DNA of 64,000 nt from Methylopumilus sp009926035 (GTDB taxonomy: Bacteria; Pseudomonadota; Gammaproteobacteria; Burkholderiales; Methylophilaceae): assembly GCA_041165405.1 (NCBI GenBank), contig JBEANL010000004.1:33392-97391 (forward strand), read 5' to 3'. Under the pieces are notes generated by a model, which saw only the letters and a program-made list of their open reading frames with translations, had not been told where the DNA came from and made no database searches. Every line of letters starts with the position of its first letter. Position 1 is the first letter of the stretch. Positions 8,649 through 16,864 of the stretch are shown here, one piece after another. The position numbers and the translations under genes are program-made.

Positions 8649-9525
8649 TTGAATCTTCTGATTCGTTAAAGATAAACTCCACTTCATCTTCGGAATATTT
8701 ATAGCATTCATTGCAGAAGTCACAGTGAATTGTGATTGATGATTGTTCTTCAATAATAGATTCGCATTCTTTTTTGCCGATGAGACGAAGCATATTTTCT
8801 ACACTTTTTTTAGAGCAGCTACAGGCAAAATTAGGATAGCTTGGATCGAATAGACGAATGGTTTCTGAAGAAAATATTGTTTGAAGAATTTTGGAAGCTT
8901 CCAATTCTGGATGAATAGTTTTAAAAGATTTATCAGCGGACATTACTATATCTTCCCAAGCACTGATCATTGCATCATGATCAAGGGCTTCCGCTGAAGA
9001 ATTAAATGGAAGTTTTTGTATAAGAATCCCATGAAAGATATTCTCTTGAGAATGAATCCACAATTTTGTTTGAATCTGCTCTGACCTTAACATGTAATTT
9101 TCAAGTAGCTCACTAATTGAATTTCCTTCCATAGGTACAATACCTTGATAGGGTGTCTTTGCATTTTTTTGAATTAAGGTAATGATAAAGTGACCTTCTT
9201 TAATTAGATCGATAGGCGCAATGGATTCAATAGGGCCGTTCCATTTAACTGTGCCTCTTATGCCTAAGTTTTCATTGCATTCAGCAATTAATAGTTTGAG
9301 TGGCCCATTCGTTTGAATTTGTAATGTCAATGAACCATCAAGTTTGAGGGTGGAAGCAAGAAGAGAGCTTGCTATCATCAATTCTCCTAATGCTATATGA
9401 ATATTCTGAGGCAACGCTTGATGTTGAGTCGCCTCTTCGATTGTATGATTAAGCTTTACATAGTTGCCGCGAATGTCAGTATCTTCAAAAATAAATCGAT
9501 GTAAAGTGTCTTTAGAGTTATGCAT
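8638..9525 (-). CDS. hslO: Redox-regulated chaperone Hsp33
   Basis: This 295-residue protein matches Hsp33, a cytoplasmic holdase activated by oxidation. The N-terminal substrate-binding domain begins DTLHRFIFEDTDIRGNYVKL. The C-terminal redox switch has the zinc-binding cysteine pattern CxC ... CxxC: FACSCSKKSVENML followed about 30 residues later by HCDFCNECY. An extra Cys in GKKECESIIEE and one in CNECY lie nearby. Under oxidative stress these cysteines form disulfides, release zinc and unfold the linker. It lies 5 bp after gluQ and its stop overlaps the convergent methylase gene by 11 bp. Confidence 0.95.
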   Translation of the reverse strand: MHNSKDTLHRFIFEDTDIRGNYVKLNHTIEEATQHQALPQNIHIALGELMIASSLLASTLKLDGSLTLQIQTNGPLKLLIAECNENLGIRGTVKWNGPIESIAPIDLIKEGHFIITLIQKNAKTPYQGIVPMEGNSISELLENYMLRSEQIQTKLWIHSQENIFHGILIQKLPFNSSAEALDHDAMISAWEDIVMSADKSFKTIHPELEASKILQTIFSSETIRLFDPSYPNFACSCSKKSVENMLRLIGKKECESIIEEQSSITIHCDFCNECYKYSEDEVEFIFNESEDSIKH

Positions 9526-9530
9526 AAAAT

Positions 9531-10409
9531 TTAAATTTCAATCGTTTTGATTTTGGGCACAAGCGAGATATCCCATAATTGAATAGCTGTAGCCCAAAAG
9601 TTTGTAAGTGTATTTTCTTTTTCAATTAACTCATAGTCTTGTCCAAGAAATTTAAGGCATGCGATCAGATTATTTTTTATATTCGCATCATTCACAGGGG
9701 TAGACTGATTTTCTTTGCTTAATTTTCTTTGATTTAAAGTTGCAATAGGTATATGACCGTAATTCATGGAAGGTAATGATAAATTCTTTTGTAAATATAT
9801 CTGTCTTGATGTGGAGTCGATAAGATCGGCACCTCTTATAATAGTGTTGATATTTTGCAAGGCATCATCAATTACAACTGCTAGCTGATAAGCATAAATA
9901 CCATCTGATCTTTTTAAAATAAAATCACCAAAGTCTTTTGATATATTTTGATGAATCCTACCTTGGATCTTGTCTTCAAATGTGATGACGGTATCATTTG
10001 CTTTGATTCTTAAAGCATGATGGTCGGCATCTAATTTTTTATTTCTGCAAGTACCGGGGTAAATCATTCCATCAATCCCTGTCATGGCTGAATCAGCAAT
10101 TTCTTTTCTACTACATTCGCAAAAATAAGTACTACCTTGCTGATTTAAATGAGACAGATACGTTTGATAAATATCTATTCGATGACTTTGATAAATGATT
10201 TCATCATCCCAATGAAAACCATGTTGATGAAGTGAATTGATAATAGCTTTATCGCTTCCTTCAACAACTCTTAGCTGATCGAGGTCCTCCATTCTTATTT
10301 TCCATATGCCATCGTGATGTTTGGCATCAAGATAGCTTGCGACTGCAGTGACTAATGATCCAAAATGTATTGACCCTGTTGGAGATGGAGCAAAGCGACC
10401 TATATACAT
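9531..10409 (-). CDS. gluQ: Glutamyl-Q tRNA(Asp) synthetase
   Basis: This 292-residue GluRS paralogue lacks the anticodon-binding domain and charges glutamate onto queuosine at position 34 of tRNA(Asp). The N-terminal class I motif FAPSPTGSIHFGSL (residues 6-19) is the HIGH equivalent. A CECSRKEI segment and a later GTCR give the Cys pattern of the zinc-binding region. KLSKEN near residue 230 is the KMSKS equivalent. The length is that of GluQ/YadB (about 300), well short of true GluRS (about 470), which argues against gltX. It immediately follows the DUF3301 gene (the two abut) and precedes hslO. Confidence 0.93.
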   Translation of the reverse strand: MYIGRFAPSPTGSIHFGSLVTAVASYLDAKHHDGIWKIRMEDLDQLRVVEGSDKAIINSLHQHGFHWDDEIIYQSHRIDIYQTYLSHLNQQGSTYFCECSRKEIADSAMTGIDGMIYPGTCRNKKLDADHHALRIKANDTVITFEDKIQGRIHQNISKDFGDFILKRSDGIYAYQLAVVIDDALQNINTIIRGADLIDSTSRQIYLQKNLSLPSMNYGHIPIATLNQRKLSKENQSTPVNDANIKNNLIACLKFLGQDYELIEKENTLTNFWATAIQLWDISLVPKIKTIEI

Positions 10410-10724
10410 TTAAGAAGTGGTGTTGATATAAGGTGGAATATGCCAGTTATGCAAATTTTTGCCCAAAAGAAAAAGATTGCATTTGATTCGATCATTTGTG
10501 GAGCTACTTACCATAAATTCGTAACATCGCAATATGGCAACCTGTCCTTTTTCATTGCGTTTCAATGTTATTTTTTCGCAGGCAACGGTTTCATCTAAAA
10601 ACTGAAGATCAAATTGTTGAGATAGATTTTTACCAAGTTGAATAGCTAGCTCACGTTTCGAGATGGTATCAATCCAAAACCAAACAGTTGTAATTAGAAG
10701 AGCAAGAAGAATATATTCCAACAT
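10410..10724 (-). CDS. DUF3301 domain membrane-anchored protein
   Basis: This is a 104-residue protein of the DUF3301 family. It has one N-terminal transmembrane segment (LEYILLALLITTVWFWI, residues 2-18), then a soluble part with the conserved WFWIDTISKRELAIQLG, LQFLDETVACEKITLKRNEKG and ILRCYEFMVSS stretches. No function is established for the family. It directly abuts gluQ, so the two are likely co-transcribed, and it is divergent from amt across 240 bp. I infer inner-membrane localisation only from the hydrophobic N-terminus. Confidence 0.78.
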   Translation of the reverse strand: MLEYILLALLITTVWFWIDTISKRELAIQLGKNLSQQFDLQFLDETVACEKITLKRNEKGQVAILRCYEFMVSSSTNDRIKCNLFLLGKNLHNWHIPPYINTTS

Positions 10725-10794
10725 GGGATTTAATTAAAAAAAATGGATTTTGATATCTTAAACGGGGTTCATAAGACTTTAATGTTTATTTTGA

Positions 10795-10850
10795 TGCATT
10801 ATTTATGTGCAACAAAACATGAATTGATATAAATGCACACAAATAGTGCT
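10795..10850 (+). promoter_or_regulatory. Two NtrC-like 17-bp palindromic sites upstream of amt
   Basis: Two imperfect palindromes resemble the enterobacterial NtrC consensus TGCACC-N5-GGTGCA: TGCATTATTTATGTGCA at 10795-10811 and TGCACACAAATAGTGCT at 10834-10850. By my count each matches 9 of 12 consensus positions, and their centres are 39 bp apart. They lie 115-170 bp upstream of the amt start, a plausible enhancer distance. I could not find a sigma-54 -24/-12 element (GG-N10-GC) between them and amt, which weakens the reading. The rest of the 240-bp gap is very AT-rich and shows nothing else. Confidence 0.4.
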
Positions 10851-10964
10851 TAAAAATAGAATAATTCGTAAATTTTAATATAAAAAAATTCACAATCTCT
10901 AATTTCCATTCTTTTTTATATAAAATTAAGTTTAATTAAATACTAAAGATAAGGAATTCCCGTC

Positions 10965-12155
10965 ATGGATAACTTAATTGGTGCAAATGATGTCTTGTTT
11001 GTTTTGTTAGGCGCGATAATGGTGCTTGCTATGCATGCGGGGTTTGCATTTTTAGAAGTAGGTACGGTTCGTCATAAAAACCAAGTGAATGCGCTGGTTA
11101 AAATTCTTGTTGATTTTTCTGTGTCCACGATTGCATATTTCTTTATTGGGTATGGCATTGCATATGGTGTTAATTTCTTATCTCCAGCAGAAGCATTGTC
11201 TGCTAAAAATGGATATGAGCTCGTAAAGTTTTTCTTTTTACTAACTTTTGCTGCAGCGATTCCTGCAATTATTTCTGGAGGTATTGCTGAGAGAGCTAAA
11301 TTCAATTCTCAATTAGCAGCCACTTTTGCTTTGGTAGGATTCGTGTATCCCATTTTTGAAGGTATTGCTTGGAATAATCATTTAGGCGTTCAATCTTTTC
11401 TTGAAGGTCATTTTGGATTTAAATTTCATGATTTTGCAGGATCAGTCGTTGTGCATGCCATGGGTGGGTGGATTGCTTTAGTTGCGGTGTTATTACTTGG
11501 TGCGAGACATGGGAGATATGGCAAAGACGGAAGGCTCCAAGCTTATCCGCCATCTAATATTCCATTTCTAGCTTTAGGTGCTTGGATTTTAACTGTAGGT
11601 TGGTTCGGTTTTAATGTAATGTCAGCGCAAACCGCCAACGGTATTTCAGGTCTTGTAGCGATTAATTCTTTAATGGCTTTAGTAGGTGGCACAATTGCAG
11701 CACTCATCGTTGGAAAAAACGATCCTGGTTTTATCCATAATGGACCACTTGCAGGTCTTGTAGCCGTGTGTGCGGGATCCGATATTTTTCATCCCATAGG
11801 TGCACTTATTACCGGTTTAGTCGCAGGTATACTTTTTGTATGGGCTTTTACGCTCACGCAAAATCGTTTAAAAATTGATGATGTATTGGGAGTATGGCCA
11901 TTGCATGGACTATGCGGAGCCTGGGGCGGTATTGCAGCAGGTATTTTTGGATCCACATATTTTGGGGGCATGGGCGGTGTTAGTTTTATATCGCAACTCA
12001 TTGGGACTTTATTGGGAGTGGGTATAGCACTTTTAGGCGGATGCTTAGTTTATGGAATCATCAAGTATTTCTTTGGTATCCGATTAAGCCAAGAAGAAGA
12101 ATTTAATGGTGCAGATATTTCGATTCATAAAATTGCAGCTAATACAGAAGATTAA
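10965..12155 (+). CDS. amtB: Ammonium transporter
   Basis: This 396-residue protein is an Amt/MEP/Rh channel that imports ammonium. It has about 11 transmembrane helices. The twin histidines of the pore are His164 (in FAGSVVVHAMGG, after Asp156) and His314 (in GVWPLHGLCGAWGG), which are the counterparts of His168 and His318 in E. coli AmtB. The C-terminal tail FFGIRLSQEEEFNGADISIH resembles the regulatory EEE-GLD tail contacted by GlnK. A long cleavable signal peptide is absent, since the protein starts directly at the first helix. The Shine-Dalgarno AAGGAA lies just before the ATG. glnK is not adjacent. Upstream palindromes at 10795-10850 suggest nitrogen control. Confidence 0.95.
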   Translation: MDNLIGANDVLFVLLGAIMVLAMHAGFAFLEVGTVRHKNQVNALVKILVDFSVSTIAYFFIGYGIAYGVNFLSPAEALSAKNGYELVKFFFLLTFAAAIPAIISGGIAERAKFNSQLAATFALVGFVYPIFEGIAWNNHLGVQSFLEGHFGFKFHDFAGSVVVHAMGGWIALVAVLLLGARHGRYGKDGRLQAYPPSNIPFLALGAWILTVGWFGFNVMSAQTANGISGLVAINSLMALVGGTIAALIVGKNDPGFIHNGPLAGLVAVCAGSDIFHPIGALITGLVAGILFVWAFTLTQNRLKIDDVLGVWPLHGLCGAWGGIAAGIFGSTYFGGMGGVSFISQLIGTLLGVGIALLGGCLVYGIIKYFFGIRLSQEEEFNGADISIHKIAANTED

Positions 12156-12170
12156 TCATATCTCTTAAAA

Positions 12171-12184
12171 GCCTCATATGAGGC
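12171..12184 (+). repeat. 14-bp perfect palindrome between amt and ispD
   Basis: The sequence GCCTCATATGAGGC is a perfect palindrome directly before the ispD start region. In RNA it could form a 5-bp GC-rich stem with an ATAT tetraloop. No T-run follows, so a strong intrinsic terminator is unlikely. It contains the only purine-rich GAGG before ispD, so it could affect translation start. Confidence 0.35.
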
Positions 12185-12200
12185 CATGTTAAAATTTGCC

Positions 12201-12881
12201 ATGGCCAAATTTCATATCATTATTCCAGCGGCAGGCTCAGGTTTCAGAATGGGACTTGGCCAGCCTAAGCAATATCTTAAAATTCATAATCAAACCTTTA
12301 TTGAGAGAGTGCTTAGAGTTTTTCAAAATATCCCACTCGTTGATTCAATTCACATTGCACTTCATCCAAATGATGAAATCTGGAAAATACTTAACCTATC
12401 TTTATCATCAAAGGTAAATGTTCACTATTGTGGCGGTGAATCTCGAGCCGATACAGTACTTAATACACTAAAAATAATAAAAGGTTATGTAGATGAAAGT
12501 GATTGGATTTTGGTTCACGATGCTGCTCGACCTGGTATAGAAGAAAAAGATGTAGAGCGTTTAATAGATGCATTAAAAGATGATTCGGTAGGTGGTCTCT
12601 TGGCCTATCCTATAGCAGATACTATAAAAAAATCTGATAAGGAAGATAGGGTGGTTGAGTCACCCTCAAGAGATTATTTGTGGCAAGCACAAACACCACA
12701 AATGTATCGATATAAAATGTTAAGTGATGCGTTAGAAAAGTTTGATGGAATTCCAACGGATGAATCTCAGGCGATTGAGGGTTTAGGCGTGAAACCTAAA
12801 TTAATTAAAGGCAATTTTAAAAATTTTAAAGTTACCTACCAGGAGGATCTCAGTATCCTTGAACATTTAATAAATAAATAG
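12201..12881 (+). CDS. ispD: 2-C-methyl-D-erythritol 4-phosphate cytidylyltransferase
   Basis: This enzyme of the MEP isoprenoid pathway joins CTP and methylerythritol phosphate. The nucleotide-binding loop IIPAAGSGFRMG lies at the N-terminus, with PKQYL close behind. WILVHDAARPG and LWQAQTPQMYR are further cytidylyltransferase signatures. I prefer the ATG at 12201 (MAKFHIIIPAAG, 226 residues), which matches the short lead seen in the family. An in-frame ATG at 12186 would add five residues, and neither start has a well-spaced Shine-Dalgarno. ispF follows 9 bp later, the usual pairing. Confidence 0.93.
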   Translation: MAKFHIIIPAAGSGFRMGLGQPKQYLKIHNQTFIERVLRVFQNIPLVDSIHIALHPNDEIWKILNLSLSSKVNVHYCGGESRADTVLNTLKIIKGYVDESDWILVHDAARPGIEEKDVERLIDALKDDSVGGLLAYPIADTIKKSDKEDRVVESPSRDYLWQAQTPQMYRYKMLSDALEKFDGIPTDESQAIEGLGVKPKLIKGNFKNFKVTYQEDLSILEHLINK

Positions 12882-12890
12882 GTATTTACT

Positions 12891-13367
12891 ATGATAAAAG
12901 TCGGACAAGGTTTTGATGTTCATCAATTGGTGAATGGAAGAAAATGTATCATTGGCGGCGTTGATATTCCATTCAGTAAGGGATTGGACGGTCATTCAGA
13001 TGCTGACGTTCTTCTTCATGCCATATCAGATGCTATTCTCGGCGCGGCTGCTTTAGGTGATATTGGAAAGCATTTTCCAAATACAAATCCTTTCATTAAA
13101 GATATAAATTCAAGAGAAATTTTAAAAAAAGTCATTTCACTCCTTCAGCAAAAAAAATATTCTATTGTGAATATTGATGCGACTGTGATTTGTGAATTGC
13201 CTAAATTAACCCCTTATATTGATCAAATTAAAAAGAATATTGCATCGGATTGCAATATAGATTTAGATAGAGTCAATGTTAAAGCGACAACTACTGAAAC
13301 CCTCGGATTTACTGGTAGAGGAGAGGGCGTTGCAGCCCAAGCTATCTGTTTAATAGAGTCTAATTAA
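12891..13367 (+). CDS. ispF: 2-C-methyl-D-erythritol 2,4-cyclodiphosphate synthase
   Basis: This 158-residue enzyme cyclises CDP-methylerythritol 2-phosphate, releasing CMP, in the MEP pathway. The zinc-binding start GQGFDVHQL (with Asp and His) is at residues 5-13. DGHSDADVLLHAISDAILGAAALGDIGKHFP is the main catalytic region with the third zinc His. KATTTETLGFTGRGEG is the C-terminal signature around residue 131-146. The length is standard. It lies in the ispD-ispF pair, and the ABC exporter gene starts 8 bp after its stop. Confidence 0.96.
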   Translation: MIKVGQGFDVHQLVNGRKCIIGGVDIPFSKGLDGHSDADVLLHAISDAILGAAALGDIGKHFPNTNPFIKDINSREILKKVISLLQQKKYSIVNIDATVICELPKLTPYIDQIKKNIASDCNIDLDRVNVKATTTETLGFTGRGEGVAAQAICLIESN

Positions 13368-13375
13368 GCTTTTTC

Positions 13376-15205
13376 ATGTTTAAGCATTTCGAAAAGCTAC
13401 TTAATCCATTTCCTGAAGATTTTTTAGTTACCCCACCTAAAACCTTATTACCATTCATTTGGTCGTGCACGAAAAATCTTAGATGGCTAATTTTATGTAT
13501 GGCTTTACTAACAGCATTTATAGGCGGGTTCGAAGCTGTTTTATTTTCATACATGGGATCGCTTGTTGATCTCTTAAATCATTCAAGTCGAAATGATTTC
13601 TGGAGCCAGCATTTTTCAATGCTCTTATCTGCTTCCCTAATTTTAATTTTAAGTACGGTGCTTATTTTATTTCAAACATTAATTAAGCATCAATCACTTG
13701 CTGGTGCATTCCCGATGCGCATGCGCTGGAATTTCCATCGCTTGCTTCTTAATCAAAGCATGAATTTTTATCAAAATGAATTCGCAGGAAGAGTTGCTGC
13801 AAAAGTTATGCAAACAGCTCTTGCTGTTAGAGATTTATGGTTTATTTTGGCTGACATATTAATTTATGTCGTGATTTATTTCCTTACGATGATTTTAGTT
13901 GTTGGGAAATTTAATTATGTATTAATGCTTCCTTTTATTGGATGGGTAATATTTTATATTTTGGCTTTAGTGTATTTTGTGCCGCGCTTAAGCAAGCTAT
14001 CAAGAAATCAAGCTGATGCTAGATCTTTAATGACTGGAAGAATTACAGATGCCTATACCAATATAAGTACAATCAAACTATTTTCCCATGCAGGTCGAGA
14101 AGCTAATTTTGCAAAAGTGGCTATGAAGGAATTCTTAAGTAGTGTAAATAAGCAAATGCGATTAGTTAGCTGGATTGAAGTCATTAACCATTTGCTCAGT
14201 ATGCTTCTTGTGATTGGTACTGCTTTTGCTGCAATTTGGCTCTGGTCGAGTAGCGAAATCATGGTGGGCGTGATTGCAACTTCTACCGCCATGGCTCTTA
14301 GATTAAATGGTATATCGCATTGGGTGATGTGGGAGATGACTTCGCTATATGAACAAGTGGGAACACTTCAAGATGGTTTAAATACTTTATCAATGCATCA
14401 AGAGATTAAAGATGAAAAAAGTGCAAAAGATCTCCAGATAAATAAGGCTTCGGTTTCATTTCAAAATGTTGTTTTTAATTATCCTAACCAAAAAAAATCT
14501 GTTATTCATAACTTTTCTTTACATATTAATCCAGGTGAGAAAGTTGGCTTAGTTGGAAGATCTGGGTCAGGAAAATCTACGCTCGTAAATTTACTATTAA
14601 GATTTTATGATCTTAAAGCAGGCATGATCACAATTGATGATCAAGATATTTCTAAAGTTAAGCAAAATAGCTTAAGAGAAAAAATTGGTATGGTGACTCA
14701 AGATACTTCTCTTCTCCACCGTTCCGTTAAAGATAACATTGTATATGGTAGACCTAATGCAACTCAAAAACAAATGGTTGATGCTGCAAAAAGAGCTAAG
14801 GCACACGATTTTATAATGCAGTTAGAGGATAATTTTTCTAGGAAAGGTTATGAAGCACACGTAGGAGAAAGAGGCGTTAAATTATCAGGCGGTCAAAGGC
14901 AGCGAATATCTATTGCGAGAGTTATGTTAAAAGATGCGCCGATATTGTTGTTAGACGAGGCAACAAGTGCGCTTGATTCAGAGATTGAAGTTGTTATTCA
15001 GCAAAGCCTCTATCAACTCATGGAAGGTAAAACAGTAATTGCAATTGCACATCGACTATCAACTATTGCAGCAATGGATAGACTCATTGTAATCGACAAA
15101 GGTAAGATTATTGAGGAAGGATCTCATACTGATCTTATTAAAAAGAAAGGTTTGTATGCGAGACTATGGAGACATCAAAGCGGAGGCTTCCTTGGTGAGG
15201 CTTAA
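13376..15205 (+). CDS. ABC exporter, fused membrane and ATPase domains
   Basis: This 609-residue type I half-exporter has an N-terminal six-helix membrane domain (about residues 25-330) followed by a nucleotide-binding domain. The ATPase motifs are clear: Walker A GRSGSGKST near residue 395, the ABC signature LSGGQRQR near 502, and Walker B ILLLDEATSALD followed by the H-loop IAIAHRLST. Homodimers of this type (MsbA/MdlB-like) export lipids, peptides or drugs. The substrate cannot be named from sequence, and the N-terminal region differs from MsbA proper. It follows ispF closely. Its TAA stop interlocks with the stop of the convergent Smr gene (TTAA). Confidence 0.85.
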   Translation: MFKHFEKLLNPFPEDFLVTPPKTLLPFIWSCTKNLRWLILCMALLTAFIGGFEAVLFSYMGSLVDLLNHSSRNDFWSQHFSMLLSASLILILSTVLILFQTLIKHQSLAGAFPMRMRWNFHRLLLNQSMNFYQNEFAGRVAAKVMQTALAVRDLWFILADILIYVVIYFLTMILVVGKFNYVLMLPFIGWVIFYILALVYFVPRLSKLSRNQADARSLMTGRITDAYTNISTIKLFSHAGREANFAKVAMKEFLSSVNKQMRLVSWIEVINHLLSMLLVIGTAFAAIWLWSSSEIMVGVIATSTAMALRLNGISHWVMWEMTSLYEQVGTLQDGLNTLSMHQEIKDEKSAKDLQINKASVSFQNVVFNYPNQKKSVIHNFSLHINPGEKVGLVGRSGSGKSTLVNLLLRFYDLKAGMITIDDQDISKVKQNSLREKIGMVTQDTSLLHRSVKDNIVYGRPNATQKQMVDAAKRAKAHDFIMQLEDNFSRKGYEAHVGERGVKLSGGQRQRISIARVMLKDAPILLLDEATSALDSEIEVVIQQSLYQLMEGKTVIAIAHRLSTIAAMDRLIVIDKGKIIEEGSHTDLIKKKGLYARLWRHQSGGFLGEA

Positions 15206-15750
15206 TGTGCGCTTAATAAAACAATAACTGCACCGCTACCACCATCATGTACTCTAGCTTGAGCGTATGCTATTACCTCTTCTTTTTGTGCTAACCAATG
15301 CTTTAATTTGTTTTTAAGAACAGGCTCCTTATTTTTCGAGTTGTAACCTTTTCCATGGACGATGCGAACGCATCGAATATTATTTTTTTTACATTCAGCA
15401 ATAAATTGAACAACATAAGCTTTAGCTTCATCCGAAATCAAACCATGTAGATCAATAGATTTTTGTACAACCCAAAATCCTTTTCTTAGTTTTTTTAAAA
15501 TATCAGGGGAATGGCCTTCTCTAATATAAAAAAGTTCTTCCCCATTCTCGATATCATGAAGCGGTTCATAGTGATCACTTATGGAATCAATGAGCGCTTG
15601 TTTTTCGTCTCTTATAAAGTTAAGAGGTACAGGCTTGGGTTTTTTTTGAGGGGCTTTATGCTCTTTTTTCTTGGGACTAATTTTTAATGGAGTTGCCCCT
15701 TTGATGGCTTCTCTGAATAAATCAATTTCGTCTTCATTATTTGCTGCCAT
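15202..15750 (-). CDS. Smr/MutS2-type domain protein
   Basis: This 182-residue protein has a charged, lysine-rich N-terminal half and a C-terminal Smr domain (about residues 95-182). The domain has the DLHGL motif and the VRIVHGKGYNSK loop (HGKG), then LKHWLAQKEEVIAYAQARVHDGGSGAVIVLL. Smr domains nick DNA or RNA structures in characterised proteins. The stand-alone proteobacterial forms (SmrA/SmrB type) include SmrB, which cleaves mRNA at collided ribosomes in E. coli. This one is close to the SmrB size and layout, but I do not assign a symbol. It lies 4 bp after trxB. Confidence 0.85.
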   Translation of the reverse strand: MAANNEDEIDLFREAIKGATPLKISPKKKEHKAPQKKPKPVPLNFIRDEKQALIDSISDHYEPLHDIENGEELFYIREGHSPDILKKLRKGFWVVQKSIDLHGLISDEAKAYVVQFIAECKKNNIRCVRIVHGKGYNSKNKEPVLKNKLKHWLAQKEEVIAYAQARVHDGGSGAVIVLLSAH

Positions 15751-15754
15751 GACA

Positions 15755-16696
15755 TTATTTTGTTAAAAATCTTTCTGCATCGAGAGCCGCCATACAACCC
15801 GAACCAGCGCTTGTAACTGCTTGACGATATATATGATCTTGTACATCACCCGCTGCAAACACACCAGGGATTGAGGTAGATGTAAAATTACCTTCGCGAC
15901 CTGCGTTAGTAACTATATAACCATTTTCCATATTTAATTGGCCTTCGAAAATTGAAGTATTCGGTTGATGACCAATAGCAATAAAAATACCTTTGAGTGC
16001 TATGGTTTTACTTTCATTTGTATTTACATCTTTGATTTTGATGCCTGTGACACCTGAAGTGTCACCTAACACTTCCTCGAGCACTTTAAATGTTTCAAGG
16101 ACGATTTTTCCCTCTTTTACGCGATCATGTATTTTGTCCATCTGAATCGCTTCAGCTTTGAATTTATCACGTCTATGAATTAAAGTTACTTTATTTGCAA
16201 TATTAGACAAATAAAGCGCCTCTTCAATCGCTGTATTACCGCCACCGACAACAGCTACTTCGTGATTTTTATAAAAGAATCCATCGCATGTTGCGCATGC
16301 AGAAACGCCTTTGCCTAAAAATGCTGTTTCACTATCTAATCCAAGATATTTTGCTGAAGCACCTGTGGCAATAATGAGAGCGTCACAAGTGTATTCGGAT
16401 GAATCGCCTACGAGTCGAATGGGCTTTTCTTTGAGGTGTGTTGTATGAATATGGTCAAATACAATTTCGGTATTGAAGCGTTTAGCATGTTTTTCAAAAC
16501 GTTCCATCAGCTCAGGGCCCATGACACCGTCAGGATCCGCAGGCCAATTATCAACATCTGTTGTAGTCATTAATTGTCCACCTTGAGCAATACCTGTAAT
16601 AAGGACAGGATTAAGATTTGCTCGAGCTGCATAAACTGCAGCCGAATAGCCAGCGGGGCCAGAGCCTAAGATGATAAGTTGGGCATGTCTTGCCAT
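15755..16696 (-). CDS. trxB: Thioredoxin-disulfide reductase
   Basis: This 313-residue flavoprotein reduces thioredoxin with NADPH. It has the FAD-binding GSGPAGYSAA motif at residues 11-20, the redox-active CATC at Cys134 and Cys137, an NADPH-binding GGGNTAIEEALYL segment near 152-164, and the C-terminal FAD motif GVFAAGDVQD. The RHRRD-type residues in LIHRRDKFKAE support NADPH. Start context is good (AGGA eight bases before the ATG). It is followed after 4 bp by the Smr gene and is divergent from ftsK over 168 bp. Confidence 0.97.
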   Translation of the reverse strand: MARHAQLIILGSGPAGYSAAVYAARANLNPVLITGIAQGGQLMTTTDVDNWPADPDGVMGPELMERFEKHAKRFNTEIVFDHIHTTHLKEKPIRLVGDSSEYTCDALIIATGASAKYLGLDSETAFLGKGVSACATCDGFFYKNHEVAVVGGGNTAIEEALYLSNIANKVTLIHRRDKFKAEAIQMDKIHDRVKEGKIVLETFKVLEEVLGDTSGVTGIKIKDVNTNESKTIALKGIFIAIGHQPNTSIFEGQLNMENGYIVTNAGREGNFTSTSIPGVFAAGDVQDHIYRQAVTSAGSGCMAALDAERFLTK

Positions 16697-16830
16697 AAAA
16701 AATTCCTGAAAAGAGTATGAAGTTACAAACGATCAATTTTAGTTTTCATCGCTTGATTAAGCAAACCTATTTTTGTTAGAACAAGCCTTTTTTGTGGCTT
16801 TTTTCATCATTTTTTAGCACCTCAAACTGA

Positions 16831-16836
16831 TATAAT
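16831..16836 (+). promoter_or_regulatory. Candidate -10 element for ftsK
   Basis: A perfect TATAAT lies 29 bases upstream of the ftsK start, implying a leader of about 20 nt. The -35 region is only T-rich (around 16810-16815) and poor. A weak AAGCC/GGCTT hairpin with T-run lies at about 16783-16805 just upstream. Confidence 0.45.
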
Positions 16837-16864
16837 TGATAAAACATTCCGAGTACTTACAATC

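Noticed and set aside
10851..10964. Sigma-54 or sigma-70 promoter directly before amt
   Set aside because: No GG-N10-GC element and no well-spaced -35/-10 pair could be found in this AT-rich stretch; TATAAA-like sequences occur by composition.
16783..16805. AAGCC/GGCTT hairpin with T-run upstream of ftsK that looks like a terminator
   Set aside because: The stem is only 5 bp and no plus-strand gene precedes it. I mention it only as context and do not call a small RNA or terminator.
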